Assembly (NCBI RefSeq): GCF_018785315.1
Contig: NZ_WQPN01000066.1
Span: 107,130-171,129, forward strand
DNA from: Clostridium sp. MCC353
GTDB lineage: Bacteria; Bacillota; Clostridia; Lachnospirales; Lachnospiraceae
Reading direction: 5' to 3'
DNA length: 64,000 nucleotides
Positions 51,975 through 61,414 of the stretch are shown here, one piece after another; the stretch's first letter is position 1; each line of letters opens with the position of its first letter. The translations under genes were made by a program, and so were the position numbers. The notes beneath the pieces were generated by a model. The model made no database searches. It worked only from the letters and a program-made list of their open reading frames with translations, and was not told the origin of the DNA.

Positions 51975-53414
51975 TCAGCCCACAGGCGGCGGCCAGTGAT
52001 ACCCCCTCTGGTTATAAAGTCCATAATCCGGCCTCTTTCTTTCCTCCCGGATCTCCATGCCCACCAGCTGGCCATCTTTGATCCAATTCAAATCCTCTCC
52101 ATAAAGTTCCTTTATTAAAATAGACTTCAATTTATCCAGTACCTCTCTATACTCCGGATTCTCCGACAAATCACACTGCTCTTTCCTGTCATTTTTCAGA
52201 TCAAAGAGCTGAGTCACATTCCCATAAGAATAATAGATCAGCTTATATTGCCCATCCACGATCATTCTTGTGGCTTTGACTCCTTCGCTGACTTCGCCGT
52301 AAAGGTATTCCCTCTCTATACCGGACATCAGAGAACGCCCGTCCATACCTTTAGGCTCAGGAATCCGGCAGATATCCAAAAGAGTGGGCATTAAATCGGC
52401 CTGGCCGCCTAATTTCGTTATCACTCTGCCCACATCCTTGTATCGGTCCTGAACCGGCCGGCCGGATATGACGAGAGGTACGCAGGAGGAATTTTCATAC
52501 ATGCACCGTTTCGCCACCAAATGATGGTCAAACAGCATGTCCCCATGATCGCTTGTAAACACAATAATTGTATTTTCCAGCAGTCCGCACTCCCTCAGCG
52601 TCCCGATCAGCAGTCGGATCTGGAAATCAATATGGGTGCACTGGGCATAGAACGCCCGTCTCGCTCGGATCATCTCTTTTCTGGAATACGCCTGTTCCGG
52701 TTCGGACAGGATTTTGCAGATTTCTTCTTTCTCCTCCCAGTTTCCATAACAAGGTTCATCAATTTCATTCTCATCATACATATCCAAATAGACCTGCAGG
52801 GGAACCAGAGGCGGATGAGGAAACTGGTAAGAGAGATAGAAAAATGCCGGGCGGGTGGGATCTTTTCTTTTAATCAGCTTCATCATCTCTTTTGTGGCCC
52901 AATTGGTAGGATGGGCTTCTTCCGTCAGATGCCAGGGCCTTGTGTAGTAATTATTATTGCCCATGCCGTGCAGAAATTCCTGGCCGGCAAAACCATTTTC
53001 TCCAAGCCAGATCTGGTAATCATCCACCGCCCCGATTTCATACCGCCCCTCTTCCTGTAAAATGACATCGTCAAAGCCGATTCGGTTCCTTTGAGGATAA
53101 ACATGCAGTTTTCCCACCCCATAGGCCTGATAACCGGCATTCCGGAACGCCTGGGCCAGAGTGGTGCAGTCCGGCATCTCCATATGGTCTGAATACACCC
53201 GGTCGCCGTGGCTTTTCGGGCACAGGCCCGTCATCATGGTTCTTCTGGCCGGAATACAGACCGGACACTCGCTGTAATAATTCGTAAACCGCAGTCCATT
53301 TTCCGCCAGATAATCCAAAGTCGGCGTCATAAGGACTTTATGCCCTGCACATCCCATAAAGGAAGAAGCCCAGTGGTCTGTGCATATCATCAATACATTC
53401 GTTTTCTCCATCAT
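51975..53414 (-). CDS. Sulfatase (C-x-P-A-R type)
   Basis: A 479-residue sulfatase. Metal-binding MICTDHWASS is at residues 9-18, Cys53-Ile-Pro-Ala-Arg57 is the formylglycine motif, and FTSDHGDMLFDHHLVAKR carries the Asp-His ligands near residue 290. No signal peptide is present. It is the last gene of leftward glycan locus 3, 6 bp after the GH28 gene. Beside a polygalacturonase-like enzyme it may act on a sulfated pectic or algal-type polymer, though sulfated host glycans are also possible. It differs clearly from the two sulfatases in locus 1. Confidence 0.92.
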   Translation of the reverse strand: MMEKTNVLMICTDHWASSFMGCAGHKVLMTPTLDYLAENGLRFTNYYSECPVCIPARRTMMTGLCPKSHGDRVYSDHMEMPDCTTLAQAFRNAGYQAYGVGKLHVYPQRNRIGFDDVILQEEGRYEIGAVDDYQIWLGENGFAGQEFLHGMGNNNYYTRPWHLTEEAHPTNWATKEMMKLIKRKDPTRPAFFYLSYQFPHPPLVPLQVYLDMYDENEIDEPCYGNWEEKEEICKILSEPEQAYSRKEMIRARRAFYAQCTHIDFQIRLLIGTLRECGLLENTIIVFTSDHGDMLFDHHLVAKRCMYENSSCVPLVISGRPVQDRYKDVGRVITKLGGQADLMPTLLDICRIPEPKGMDGRSLMSGIEREYLYGEVSEGVKATRMIVDGQYKLIYYSYGNVTQLFDLKNDRKEQCDLSENPEYREVLDKLKSILIKELYGEDLNWIKDGQLVGMEIREERKRPDYGLYNQRGYHWPPPVG

Positions 53415-53420
53415 TTCTCC

Positions 53421-54695
53421 TTAACTCAGCTCATATTCAGCCGTATTATCTCCGTCAACAGGCCGCCCACTACAGTTTTTTACAGTTACCCGGTGCAGTT
53501 TTACTCCTTTTACATTTCTCAGGAAAAATCCTTTTCCCTTCATCGGTTCCATACTGGTCATCATCGCGGGCATTCCTGCGGTTCCTTCTTTGTCCATACT
53601 GACGGTGCAGTCGGAAAGTGTGATGTTTTCAGCCGCTTTTTCGCTGAGGCCGTAGAAGAAGCCCGCCGCGGCCGCGGCCCGGTATACGGACACATGGCTG
53701 ATTGAAATATCCCTGATTTCCGGTGTCGAATTGTCGACCGGATAGGGCGATTTATCCCAGACATATTTTTCCTTTCCTTTTTCACCGCAGCAGTAATAGA
53801 AATTAATGATAAATGGGCAGACCACGCGGTCCATAATGATATTTTGGACTCTGACCTGTTCGATCACACCTCCCCTTTTTCTCCGGGTTTTCAGGCGGAT
53901 TCCCCGGTCTGTGTCCTGAAATACACAGTCCGACACCACCACATTGCGCACGTCTCCGCTCATCTCGCTTCCGATCACGATTCCGCCGTGTCCGTGAACC
54001 ATATGGCAGCTGCTGATTATGATATTTTCACAGGGCATGGGATTTTCGGAATCTTCCGTTCCCGATTTTATGGCAATGCAGTCGTCCCCCACGTCTATGA
54101 CGCAGTTTACGATTCTCACATTTTTGCTGCTGTTTGGGTTGATTCCGTCCGTATTGGGAGAATCATAGGGGTTTTTGATATTTACGCCCTGAATCAGGAC
54201 ATTTTCACAGGCAAAGGGATGGATCGTCCAGGCCGGGGAGTTGATCAGGGTGACATGTTCAACCCGGACATTGCGGCATCGGTTAAAACATATGGTATGA
54301 GGCCGCCGGAGCGAATTTGCCCTCAGTTCATTTTTTAACATCCACCATGTTTCTCCATGTCCGTTGATGGTCCCTGAACCTGTAACAGCCACATTCTCCG
54401 CATTTTCCGCATAGATCAAAGGGGTAAACATCTTCATGGGTTTTCCAATATAGGGAATCAGGATTGTATCATATTTTTCCCGGTCATCATAATAATGAAG
54501 GACCGCTCCCGCCTCCAAATGCAGGGTAATATTGCTCTTTAAGACGATGGAACAGGTTTGATACTCTCCCGCGGGTACATAGAGGGTTCCGCCGCCGTTC
54601 TCTTCCAGCTTCTCCACCGCATTTTCAAATGCTTTCGTCCAACCTTTTTCCTCATTCACATACTGTTCGAATTCTTTAATGCTGCAAAAAGCCAT
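53421..54695 (-). CDS. Glycoside hydrolase family 28 (polygalacturonase-like)
   Basis: A protein of 424 residues from ATG 54695 (MAFCSIKEF), seven bases after GGAG. It is a right-handed beta-helix with the four GH28 signatures in order: PNTDG (about residue 185), VGDDCIAIKSG with the catalytic Asp pair, GHGGIVIGSE with the conserved His, and RGIRLKT. It hydrolyses alpha-1,4-linked uronic or related linkages in pectin-like polymers. Without a signal peptide it probably acts on oligomers brought in by the LplABC-type importer encoded upstream. It has its own -10 region, so it is likely regulated separately from the importer. Confidence 0.9.
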   Translation of the reverse strand: MAFCSIKEFEQYVNEEKGWTKAFENAVEKLEENGGGTLYVPAGEYQTCSIVLKSNITLHLEAGAVLHYYDDREKYDTILIPYIGKPMKMFTPLIYAENAENVAVTGSGTINGHGETWWMLKNELRANSLRRPHTICFNRCRNVRVEHVTLINSPAWTIHPFACENVLIQGVNIKNPYDSPNTDGINPNSSKNVRIVNCVIDVGDDCIAIKSGTEDSENPMPCENIIISSCHMVHGHGGIVIGSEMSGDVRNVVVSDCVFQDTDRGIRLKTRRKRGGVIEQVRVQNIIMDRVVCPFIINFYYCCGEKGKEKYVWDKSPYPVDNSTPEIRDISISHVSVYRAAAAAGFFYGLSEKAAENITLSDCTVSMDKEGTAGMPAMMTSMEPMKGKGFFLRNVKGVKLHRVTVKNCSGRPVDGDNTAEYELS

Positions 54696-54770
54696 TTCAT
54701 TTCTCCTGTCTGTTTGATTTTTCTTTCCGCCTGCAGGTTTTGTTTCATTGCTGTACACGGATTATTTAAT

Positions 54771-54813
54771 ATTATAAAGGTAGCATTTTACAAAGAAACT
54801 GTAAATTGACAGT
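54771..54813 (-). promoter_or_regulatory. Promoter region of the GH28-sulfatase unit
   Basis: The minus-strand -10 TATAAT (54771-54776) lacks a good -35. An inverted repeat ACTGT-AAATTG-ACAGT (54798-54813) lies where an activator would bind. The AraC regulator of this locus is the candidate. Confidence 0.4.
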
Positions 54814-54886
54814 ATCTATTTCTTGTGTCATTTTTTTACTAGTTCTGCATTTACCCGGGAATCCTAGCAGAAAACTGTTCGTTTTC

Positions 54887-56371
54887 TCACCCTGCATTCA
54901 TCTCCTCTTCCACTTTCTCCACATTCAGGCGGGCGGAATCCTCTTTATATTTCTGGAGGCCCTCCTCCACGGTCAATTCTCCTAACATCACTTTGGCGAC
55001 GATTTCCTGTTTCAGCATGGTAAGTTCTGCACTTACTTTGGTGTAAGTTTCCGAGACGGGATAGAGAGGATTCTGCCTGCAGTATGTATCCCCGATTTTC
55101 AGGGAGGAATCAATCATATCATTCTCAGGATTTTTCTTATCCGCAAGAGCCAGAGGAGAAATCGGCCTTCTGGGATCGATCCAGCACTTTTTCAGGTCTT
55201 CCTTGGGGTTTGACAGGTTGGGCAGCGGCTTTACATATTCCCCGTCCTGTTCCCAATGAACGCCCTCCACTCCGCTTTGGAACAGAATCTGGCCTTCCTG
55301 TCCGTCATGCATATAGGCGATGAAATAATTAAATACAGCTTCAATCTCTTCCGGGCTTAATTTAGAAGAAATGCAGTACAGCTTCATTCCCATATACTGG
55401 TATTCAGCTCCTTCAATTGGAGGAATCGCTATTACCTCTGCCTCCGGAACATTCATCTTTACCCTTTCTTCAAGCTGCTGCCCCCATCTTCCGCCCTGAT
55501 AGTTAAAAACACCCACAGAGCCAACATACCATTGGTCACGGCAGTTTGCCGTAGTATTGGTGATCACTTCACTGTCCAGAAGCCCTTCTGCATAAACCTC
55601 TCTTAAATTCGTAAGGGCGGCTTCCATATTGGGCTCCCCCATTCCATCCACCCATTTTCCATCTTTTTTAACAAAGTTAGGGTTGGCTCCCTGGCAGAAT
55701 TCAGGGAAGAACTTGGCTAACTCCGTTGAAATTCCTGTCATGGGAACGGTGCATTCCGGTATTTCATTTTTAAATCTACGGAGCATTTCCACAAATTCCT
55801 CATAGGTGTCCGGAACCTCCATTTCCAGACGGTCCAGCCAGTCTTTCCTCACATATGTGACCGATGGAGTGGGCTTTTCTGCCGGAACGCCGTAGATTCT
55901 TCCATTTAAACGGATAGAGTCCCAGATAGCCGGATCTGTTTTATCATAAAAATCTGATTTTTCCACCAGTTCGGTGATATCCGCCACCGCATTTTGCTTT
56001 GCATAGACCGCCACCTTGTCAGTGGAAAGGTCAAAAACATCCGGCACCGTATTAGATGCAAACGCCAGTTCCAGAATCTGGGAGTACTCATTATTAGCCA
56101 CCCGGTCCAAGGTCATCTCAATGCCCGTTTTCTTTTCAAACTCCTCCACCCATTGGGTGGTTCCCTCTTCTTCCAAAAGCCCGTCGTGTACCATCCAGCG
56201 GATGCTTTCAGGCTTTTTAACTTCTGCCATCTCATCCTGCCGGCTGCTTTCAGTTTTTTCATTGGCTTTATTCTTTGTTTCACCGGTATTTTTTCCGGAC
56301 GAACCGCACCCCGCCAGCAAAACAGCAGACAAAAGTACCGATACCCAAACCATAATCCTGTTTTTCTTCAT
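54887..56371 (-). CDS. Extracellular solute-binding lipoprotein (LplA-like)
   Basis: A 494-residue family 1 binding protein. The signal ends in VLLAGC (Cys22), followed by a charged linker to about residue 55 and the mature fold (IRWMVHDGLLEEEGTTQWVE onward). Its length places it between the LplA and classical sugar groups. It lies 14 bp after the LplC-type permease and 190 bp before the GH28 gene. It should bind the oligosaccharide that the GH28 enzyme and sulfatase process. ATG follows AAGGAGGAG. Confidence 0.9.
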   Translation of the reverse strand: MKKNRIMVWVSVLLSAVLLAGCGSSGKNTGETKNKANEKTESSRQDEMAEVKKPESIRWMVHDGLLEEEGTTQWVEEFEKKTGIEMTLDRVANNEYSQILELAFASNTVPDVFDLSTDKVAVYAKQNAVADITELVEKSDFYDKTDPAIWDSIRLNGRIYGVPAEKPTPSVTYVRKDWLDRLEMEVPDTYEEFVEMLRRFKNEIPECTVPMTGISTELAKFFPEFCQGANPNFVKKDGKWVDGMGEPNMEAALTNLREVYAEGLLDSEVITNTTANCRDQWYVGSVGVFNYQGGRWGQQLEERVKMNVPEAEVIAIPPIEGAEYQYMGMKLYCISSKLSPEEIEAVFNYFIAYMHDGQEGQILFQSGVEGVHWEQDGEYVKPLPNLSNPKEDLKKCWIDPRRPISPLALADKKNPENDMIDSSLKIGDTYCRQNPLYPVSETYTKVSAELTMLKQEIVAKVMLGELTVEEGLQKYKEDSARLNVEKVEEEMNAG

Positions 56372-56385
56372 ACGAAAACTCCTCC

Positions 56386-57267
56386 TTATCCTTTCACAGC
56401 TCCCACCGTCACCCCTTTTGTGAAATACTTCTGTACAAACGGATAGATCAGTAAAAATGGGAACACCACAACGATTACAACTGCTGATTTTAACATTTCC
56501 TGGGACATGGACAGCGTGGACGTGGCCCCGGAAATTCCGTCATTTAAAATTAAATCCCTGATTTTAACCTGGAAATTCTTCCATTTCGGATCAGTGATAT
56601 AGAGAATGAAATGCATGTATTCATTCCACAGTTTTACTGCGATGAAAAGTCCTATGGACGCCAGCGCCGGTTTTGATAAGGGCAGCACAATTTTTGTGAA
56701 TATATTCATAGGGGAACAGCCGTCCAATTCAGCCGCTTCAAACAGCGATTGTGGGATGGTTGCAAAAAAACTTTTCATCAATATGATATTGTAGGCGTTC
56801 AGGCTGCATGGAATGATCACAGCCAACAGGTTATTCATCAGCCCTAAGTTCCTGACCGTCAAATAAGTGGGAATCAGCCCCCCATTAAACAGCATGGTGA
56901 ACAGAATCAGGCTGGTCATCATCCTTCTTCCTGGCATATTTTTTTGAATGATCACATAGGCGCCCAGGGTAGTCAGAATCAGTCCCGTTCCGCATCCTAT
57001 TATTGTAGTAAACACCGAAACGAAAAAAGGCCGGTATAAAGTCGATTTGGTTAAAATCATATGGTATGCGGAAAAACTCCATTGTTTGGGCCACAGCCGT
57101 ATTCCTGCACTGCTTGGATCTACGGAATCCACAAATACTTTCAGCAGAGGGAGCAGCATGGCCGCCATAAATGCGGTCAAAAAACAGCCGTTAAAAATAA
57201 CAAACAGCGTTCTGGCCCTGTGTTCCTTTTTTAAAGATAGTTTTTCACCTGTTTTTGCCGCCGTCAT
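56386..57267 (-). CDS. Carbohydrate ABC importer permease (LplC/YtcP-like)
   Basis: A 293-residue permease with six helices, the EAA loop QSLFEAAELDGCSPMNIFTK and the ending FTKGVTVGAVKG, the same tail type as the LplC-like permease at 10406. Its ATG overlaps the LplB-type stop (ATGA), so the two channel subunits are translated in equal amounts. Confidence 0.92.
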   Translation of the reverse strand: MTAAKTGEKLSLKKEHRARTLFVIFNGCFLTAFMAAMLLPLLKVFVDSVDPSSAGIRLWPKQWSFSAYHMILTKSTLYRPFFVSVFTTIIGCGTGLILTTLGAYVIIQKNMPGRRMMTSLILFTMLFNGGLIPTYLTVRNLGLMNNLLAVIIPCSLNAYNIILMKSFFATIPQSLFEAAELDGCSPMNIFTKIVLPLSKPALASIGLFIAVKLWNEYMHFILYITDPKWKNFQVKIRDLILNDGISGATSTLSMSQEMLKSAVVIVVVFPFLLIYPFVQKYFTKGVTVGAVKG

Positions 57268-58196
57268 AAAATCCCCTCTCCATTAATTTTTTTGCTGGCC
57301 CGGTCAGCCACGGTCACCAAAATGACCGAAACCACCGATTTAAAAAGACCGGCCGCTGTGGACAGGCCGTAATCCGCGCTGGTAATTCCCATACGGTATA
57401 CATAGGTTCCGATTACATCGGAAACATTGATCACCATGGGATTCTGAAGTACCCAGACCGAATCAAACAAGTTCATTACCTTAGCCAGGTTTAATATGAA
57501 AACAACCAGAATGGTGCCTGCTATGGCTGGGAGCGTAATATAGAAGATCCGCTGTATTCTGGAAGCTCCGTCAATTTCAGCCGCCTCATGCATCTCCTGG
57601 TCCACACCGGCCAGGGCTGCGATGAAGATAATGGTTCCCCATCCGGTTTCCTTCCACCGGTTTACAATGTAGAAGATAGGCCGCCACCATGTTTCACTGG
57701 CTAAAAAATACACCGGTTTTCCGCCGAAACTCTCGATAATCTGATTTACAATTCCCGTTTTCGGCGATAAAAACATCACAAAAATTGACGCCACCACAAC
57801 CCATGACATGAAATGGGGAATATAAACAACCGCTTGGACAACCATTCTGAACCTTGTGGACTTCACTTCATCGATCAACAGGGCCAGACCGACGCTGAAC
57901 ACCAGGCTCAGAACCAGATTGACCAGACTTATTTCCAGCGTATTGCGAAACGCCGTCCAAAAGGCGGGGCTTCCAAATAATATCCGGAAATTTTCAAACC
58001 CTACAAACACCGGACTGCTAAAGGGTGTATATTCGGTAAAAGAATAGCAGATACCGGCCATTGGAATATAATTAAAAATAAAGAATGAAATCATCACCGG
58101 CAAAAACATAATATAAAACCATCGGAACCGGTAAATCTGTATCCACAGTTCCTTCTGTTTTCCCGGCGGTCCTTTCTTCCGTTTTACCTGAAACAT
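57264..58196 (-). CDS. Carbohydrate ABC importer permease (LplB/YteP-like)
   Basis: A permease of 310 residues from ATG 58196 (MFQVKRKKG) after GGAGGATTCGG; longer upstream frames lack a ribosome site. It has six helices, the family start YIMFLPVMISFFIFNYIPM and the EAA loop MHEAAEIDGASRIQRIFYI. It is the first gene of the importer part of locus 3 and follows the AraC gene after a strong terminator, so it has a separate promoter in the 127-bp gap. Confidence 0.92.
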   Translation of the reverse strand: MFQVKRKKGPPGKQKELWIQIYRFRWFYIMFLPVMISFFIFNYIPMAGICYSFTEYTPFSSPVFVGFENFRILFGSPAFWTAFRNTLEISLVNLVLSLVFSVGLALLIDEVKSTRFRMVVQAVVYIPHFMSWVVVASIFVMFLSPKTGIVNQIIESFGGKPVYFLASETWWRPIFYIVNRWKETGWGTIIFIAALAGVDQEMHEAAEIDGASRIQRIFYITLPAIAGTILVVFILNLAKVMNLFDSVWVLQNPMVINVSDVIGTYVYRMGITSADYGLSTAAGLFKSVVSVILVTVADRASKKINGEGIL

Positions 58197-58322
58197 CCGA
58201 ATCCTCCGTCCCTCAAATGAGCCTTTATTTTGGCGCGCCTTTTCATTTGATGAAACCAGCTTACCACATCCTTTTTTCACAAATAAGCGGCAAATCTTCA
58301 TTCTGAAAAAATGTATCCCAAA

Positions 58323-58362
58323 AAAGGAACCATTTTAAAGAATTCTTCAAAATGGTTCCTTT
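58323..58362 (-). terminator. Terminator of the AraC gene in locus 3
   Basis: AAAGGAACCATTTT and AAAATGGTTCCTTT, 14-bp perfect arms, immediately after the AraC stop (58364). On the minus strand the stem ends in TTTTTTGGG. Confidence 0.85.
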
Positions 58363-58363
58363 C

Positions 58364-60583
58364 TTAATTCCTAGCCTCTTTCGGGCTCATGTTTTTCACC
58401 CGTTTAAATGCACGTCTGAATGACTGTACGCTGTTATATCCAACCTTCTGTGCAATTTCATTGATCGTCATTTTCTCATTTTTCAAAAGCTCACAGGCCT
58501 GGTCGATGCGGATTTTTTCCAGATAATCAGCAAAATTCGTTCCCGTCTGCTCCTTAAATACGGAAGAGAGATAGCCTTCGGAAATCCTGAATACCGCGCC
58601 AATTTTCGCAAGTCCCATGCCGGAATCCATATAGTTTTCATGGAGGTACAGGATGATGTTGTCGATCATATTTTTCCTCTGCCGGTTCTTTTTCTCCGCC
58701 ATGCCAGCGCCTGTCTGGTGGCATATTTTTCTGAGGCGATTAAAATATTCAGCCACATTTCCTTCCGACGTGATCACAGCCTCATTCAGCCAAAGGACCC
58801 AGTCATTGGCATTATCATTTTCCCCGGAAAATTCCGACATCAGTTCCAGTACTTTTCTGTTGAATTTAATGAGTACCGGCCGGTTCCACCTTCTTTTTTC
58901 AAAATTCTCCTTTTCAAGAAACCTGATAATTTCATCGATCTCCACAAGATTTCCGGTTTTTATACAAGTCAAAAGCCTGTCTGAAATGATATCCGGAAAA
59001 TAAAGCTGATTTTTGTTCTCCAGATCGATGCTGTATTCCAGAATACAGTTTTCTCCGTCCGTATGTTTCAGCGCAGTCCTGGATTCTTCCGCCGCTTTCC
59101 AAAGATAGAATAAATGATCGCAGACAGAACTGATTCCCCAGTTGGTTTCCACTCGGTATTCCCGCAGAATATTTTCCCTGATCCGTCCTATCTCCGCCCG
59201 CTCTTCTTCCGCCGTCTTCAGAGTTGCCAAAATTGCCACCATATCCCGGTAATCCCATTTGTAAAACCAGATTTTGTCCCCATATCTGGAGACTAACTGT
59301 TTCTGTATCAAATGGGAGATGATTCTCACTTCATTCAGCGTCTGCTCGTCTGTCTGACTGAAATCATCATTTTGGAATATCCCAAAAGAGATGACAAGAT
59401 AAGCAGTCCCCTCTGCCAGCAGCCCCTCTCGTTGAGCCTTTGCCAGTATCTGCTGTTCGCTGGCAAATTCCGCTTTGATTAAATCGTGAAAAAATGCCTT
59501 TTTCACCGATTCTTTGTCCTGTTCCGCCTCTTCCATCAGATCCTGGTGATCCTTCAGTATGCCGGTAACCACCTCTCCCAGAGCCGAATATTTTTCCGGT
59601 CCTTTGCCGAAGGCGGACATGATCTTTATAGTTTCATTGATGGGCTTACCTTTTCTAAAAGCCAGATACAGAGATATCAAAATTCCAACCGCCAAGGTAA
59701 TTCCAGCCAGCAGAAATTCAAAGTTCTTGAGTTCCGACAGCTTTATCAGCGCCTGTTTTTCAGGAACCGCCAAACTATAATTCCAACCCGATTTTGGAGA
59801 AGATATCTGGATAATGCTGGTTCCGTTATGTTTCAGATAGCCGCCATTAATGGCAGTCTCATTCAAATCTTCATATTGTATGGCATCTCCGAAGGACCAT
59901 ATGAGGTCATTATTCCTGTCACAGATGATGATAGAATAGTTGTCCGCATTATAAATCCGGGAAAAATCCAGAATCTTCTTTAATTCAGCGGATTTCAGCC
60001 TGAAAACCAGAACCCCCTGATTCTCCCCTGTAAGGGACTGGGAAAACGGCATCACATATTCTATGGTGTCATGGCTTTTTTGAAAGCCGGGAATCCGCCT
60101 TACAGGATCTACGGTTTTGCTCTTCCAACCATCCAGGGAACTCCCCCAGGCGTTCAGATATTTTTCAAAGATTTCCGGCCTGTACAAGGTGCTCTGGTAT
60201 AAAATCAAATCCTTACCCTGAAAATACAGATAATGATCGCCTAAAAGGTCAATGCTTTGATAGTGCATCATGTTATAATATTCATCAATCACCTTTAGAG
60301 CCGGCATAACATACTGTTTATCTTCTTTTTGAAATTGAGCGAATTCCTGAATCCGGGCATTCTGCGACATCTGCAGCGCCAGACTTTGGATCTCTTCCAA
60401 CTGGCTTTCTATTATGTTAACACTGTTCTGCAGGACGCTGATATGGGAATTTTCTATATCTTTTTCCACAATTTCAAAAGCTCTTTGAAAGCCATAGCTC
60501 AATATGAGCAAGGGAATGGTCAATATTAATATATAGGAGATCAAAAACTGTATGATGAAATTTTTCTTATAAGATGTTTTCAC
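58364..60583 (-). CDS. Membrane-bound AraC-family sensor-regulator
   Basis: A 739-residue regulator starting at GTG after GGGGGAAAAAAAC. A membrane helix at about residues 9-30 is followed by an extracellular sensor region of about 255 residues, a second helix near 288-308 (FEFLLAGITLAVGILISLYL), a cytoplasmic linker and a C-terminal AraC domain (about 640-738: GAVFRISEGYLSSVFKEQTG, VGYNSVQSFRRAFKRVKN). The architecture equals that of the regulator at 3368, although overall sequences differ. It is adjacent to and codirectional with the importer, GH28 and sulfatase genes that it most likely activates. Confidence 0.9.
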   Translation of the reverse strand: MKTSYKKNFIIQFLISYILILTIPLLILSYGFQRAFEIVEKDIENSHISVLQNSVNIIESQLEEIQSLALQMSQNARIQEFAQFQKEDKQYVMPALKVIDEYYNMMHYQSIDLLGDHYLYFQGKDLILYQSTLYRPEIFEKYLNAWGSSLDGWKSKTVDPVRRIPGFQKSHDTIEYVMPFSQSLTGENQGVLVFRLKSAELKKILDFSRIYNADNYSIIICDRNNDLIWSFGDAIQYEDLNETAINGGYLKHNGTSIIQISSPKSGWNYSLAVPEKQALIKLSELKNFEFLLAGITLAVGILISLYLAFRKGKPINETIKIMSAFGKGPEKYSALGEVVTGILKDHQDLMEEAEQDKESVKKAFFHDLIKAEFASEQQILAKAQREGLLAEGTAYLVISFGIFQNDDFSQTDEQTLNEVRIISHLIQKQLVSRYGDKIWFYKWDYRDMVAILATLKTAEEERAEIGRIRENILREYRVETNWGISSVCDHLFYLWKAAEESRTALKHTDGENCILEYSIDLENKNQLYFPDIISDRLLTCIKTGNLVEIDEIIRFLEKENFEKRRWNRPVLIKFNRKVLELMSEFSGENDNANDWVLWLNEAVITSEGNVAEYFNRLRKICHQTGAGMAEKKNRQRKNMIDNIILYLHENYMDSGMGLAKIGAVFRISEGYLSSVFKEQTGTNFADYLEKIRIDQACELLKNEKMTINEIAQKVGYNSVQSFRRAFKRVKNMSPKEARN

Positions 60584-60628
60584 GTTTTTTTCCCCCGTTA
60601 GGCAGTTTATCCGGCTTCTAGCAGCAAC

Positions 60629-61390
60629 CTACAGCCACACCGCCCAGTCCCCATAATCAAAAGTTCCGCTCCCATGGCACAGTTTTCCTTCCCTGTCCAG
60701 TTCCCGGAATGCATCCCGCATCCGCCCGAGAATCTCCGGCTGGATATCCAGGGTATGGTGTGCGGGAAACACTCTTTTAACCGGCAGTGCGGATACCTTT
60801 TCCAGCGAGCTGAGATAAGCCTGGGGATCTGTAGAAGGATAGTAAGCGAACAGCGTATCCTTATAAACCAGATCCCCAGTGAACAAATATCCCCTCTCCT
60901 GTTCCCAAAAGCACATATGGCCCGGTGAATGCCCCGGCGTATGCAGAACTTGTACGCTGCGGCCTCCAAGCTCAATCACGTCTCCGTCCTTCAAAATCCC
61001 GGAAGGCATCCCCTGAAAAAATTGATAGGTATTTACATCATATCCTTCAGGCAGATCACAGCGGTCCACCACCATGCTTTTGATGGTTTCCATGGACAGA
61101 GGAAATTCCCCGTTCAGCCAATTCAATTCCTGCTCATGAGCGTAAAAATCAGGAAAATACTGATGGCCCCCGATATGATCCCAATGGATATGGGTTGCCG
61201 CGGCTGCAATCGGCTGATCCGTCAGCCTGGAGACCTCTTCATAAATATTGCAGATTCCAAGGCCTGTATCAATGAGCAGGCTGCGCTCGGAGCCGTTTAA
61301 CAGGTAACAATGGGTTTCCTCCCAGTGGCGGTATTCGCTGATTATATAAGTATTCGGATCTATCTGATCTAAGGTAAACCAGTCATTCAT
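60629..61390 (-). CDS. Metallo-beta-lactamase-fold hydrolase (glyoxalase II-like)
   Basis: A 253-residue protein with metal motif THIHWDHIGG (residues 61-70), the later ligands in LHTPGHSPGHMCFW and TGDLVYKD, and PAHH near residue 208. The order is that of the glyoxalase II/flavoprotein-type MBL group. It has no signal peptide. It starts after GAGGAGATTAAAGG and lies upstream of the AraC gene on the same strand. Function is not indicated by its neighbours; thioester, lactone or phosphodiester hydrolysis are possible. Confidence 0.85.
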   Translation of the reverse strand: MNDWFTLDQIDPNTYIISEYRHWEETHCYLLNGSERSLLIDTGLGICNIYEEVSRLTDQPIAAAATHIHWDHIGGHQYFPDFYAHEQELNWLNGEFPLSMETIKSMVVDRCDLPEGYDVNTYQFFQGMPSGILKDGDVIELGGRSVQVLHTPGHSPGHMCFWEQERGYLFTGDLVYKDTLFAYYPSTDPQAYLSSLEKVSALPVKRVFPAHHTLDIQPEILGRMRDAFRELDREGKLCHGSGTFDYGDWAVWL

Positions 61391-61414
61391 CCTTTAATCT
61401 CCTCATCTATTTTT

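Noticed and set aside
60607..60975. A 122-codon leftward frame overlapping the MBL gene
   Set aside because: It overlaps the metallo-beta-lactamase-fold gene in another frame and has no family features.
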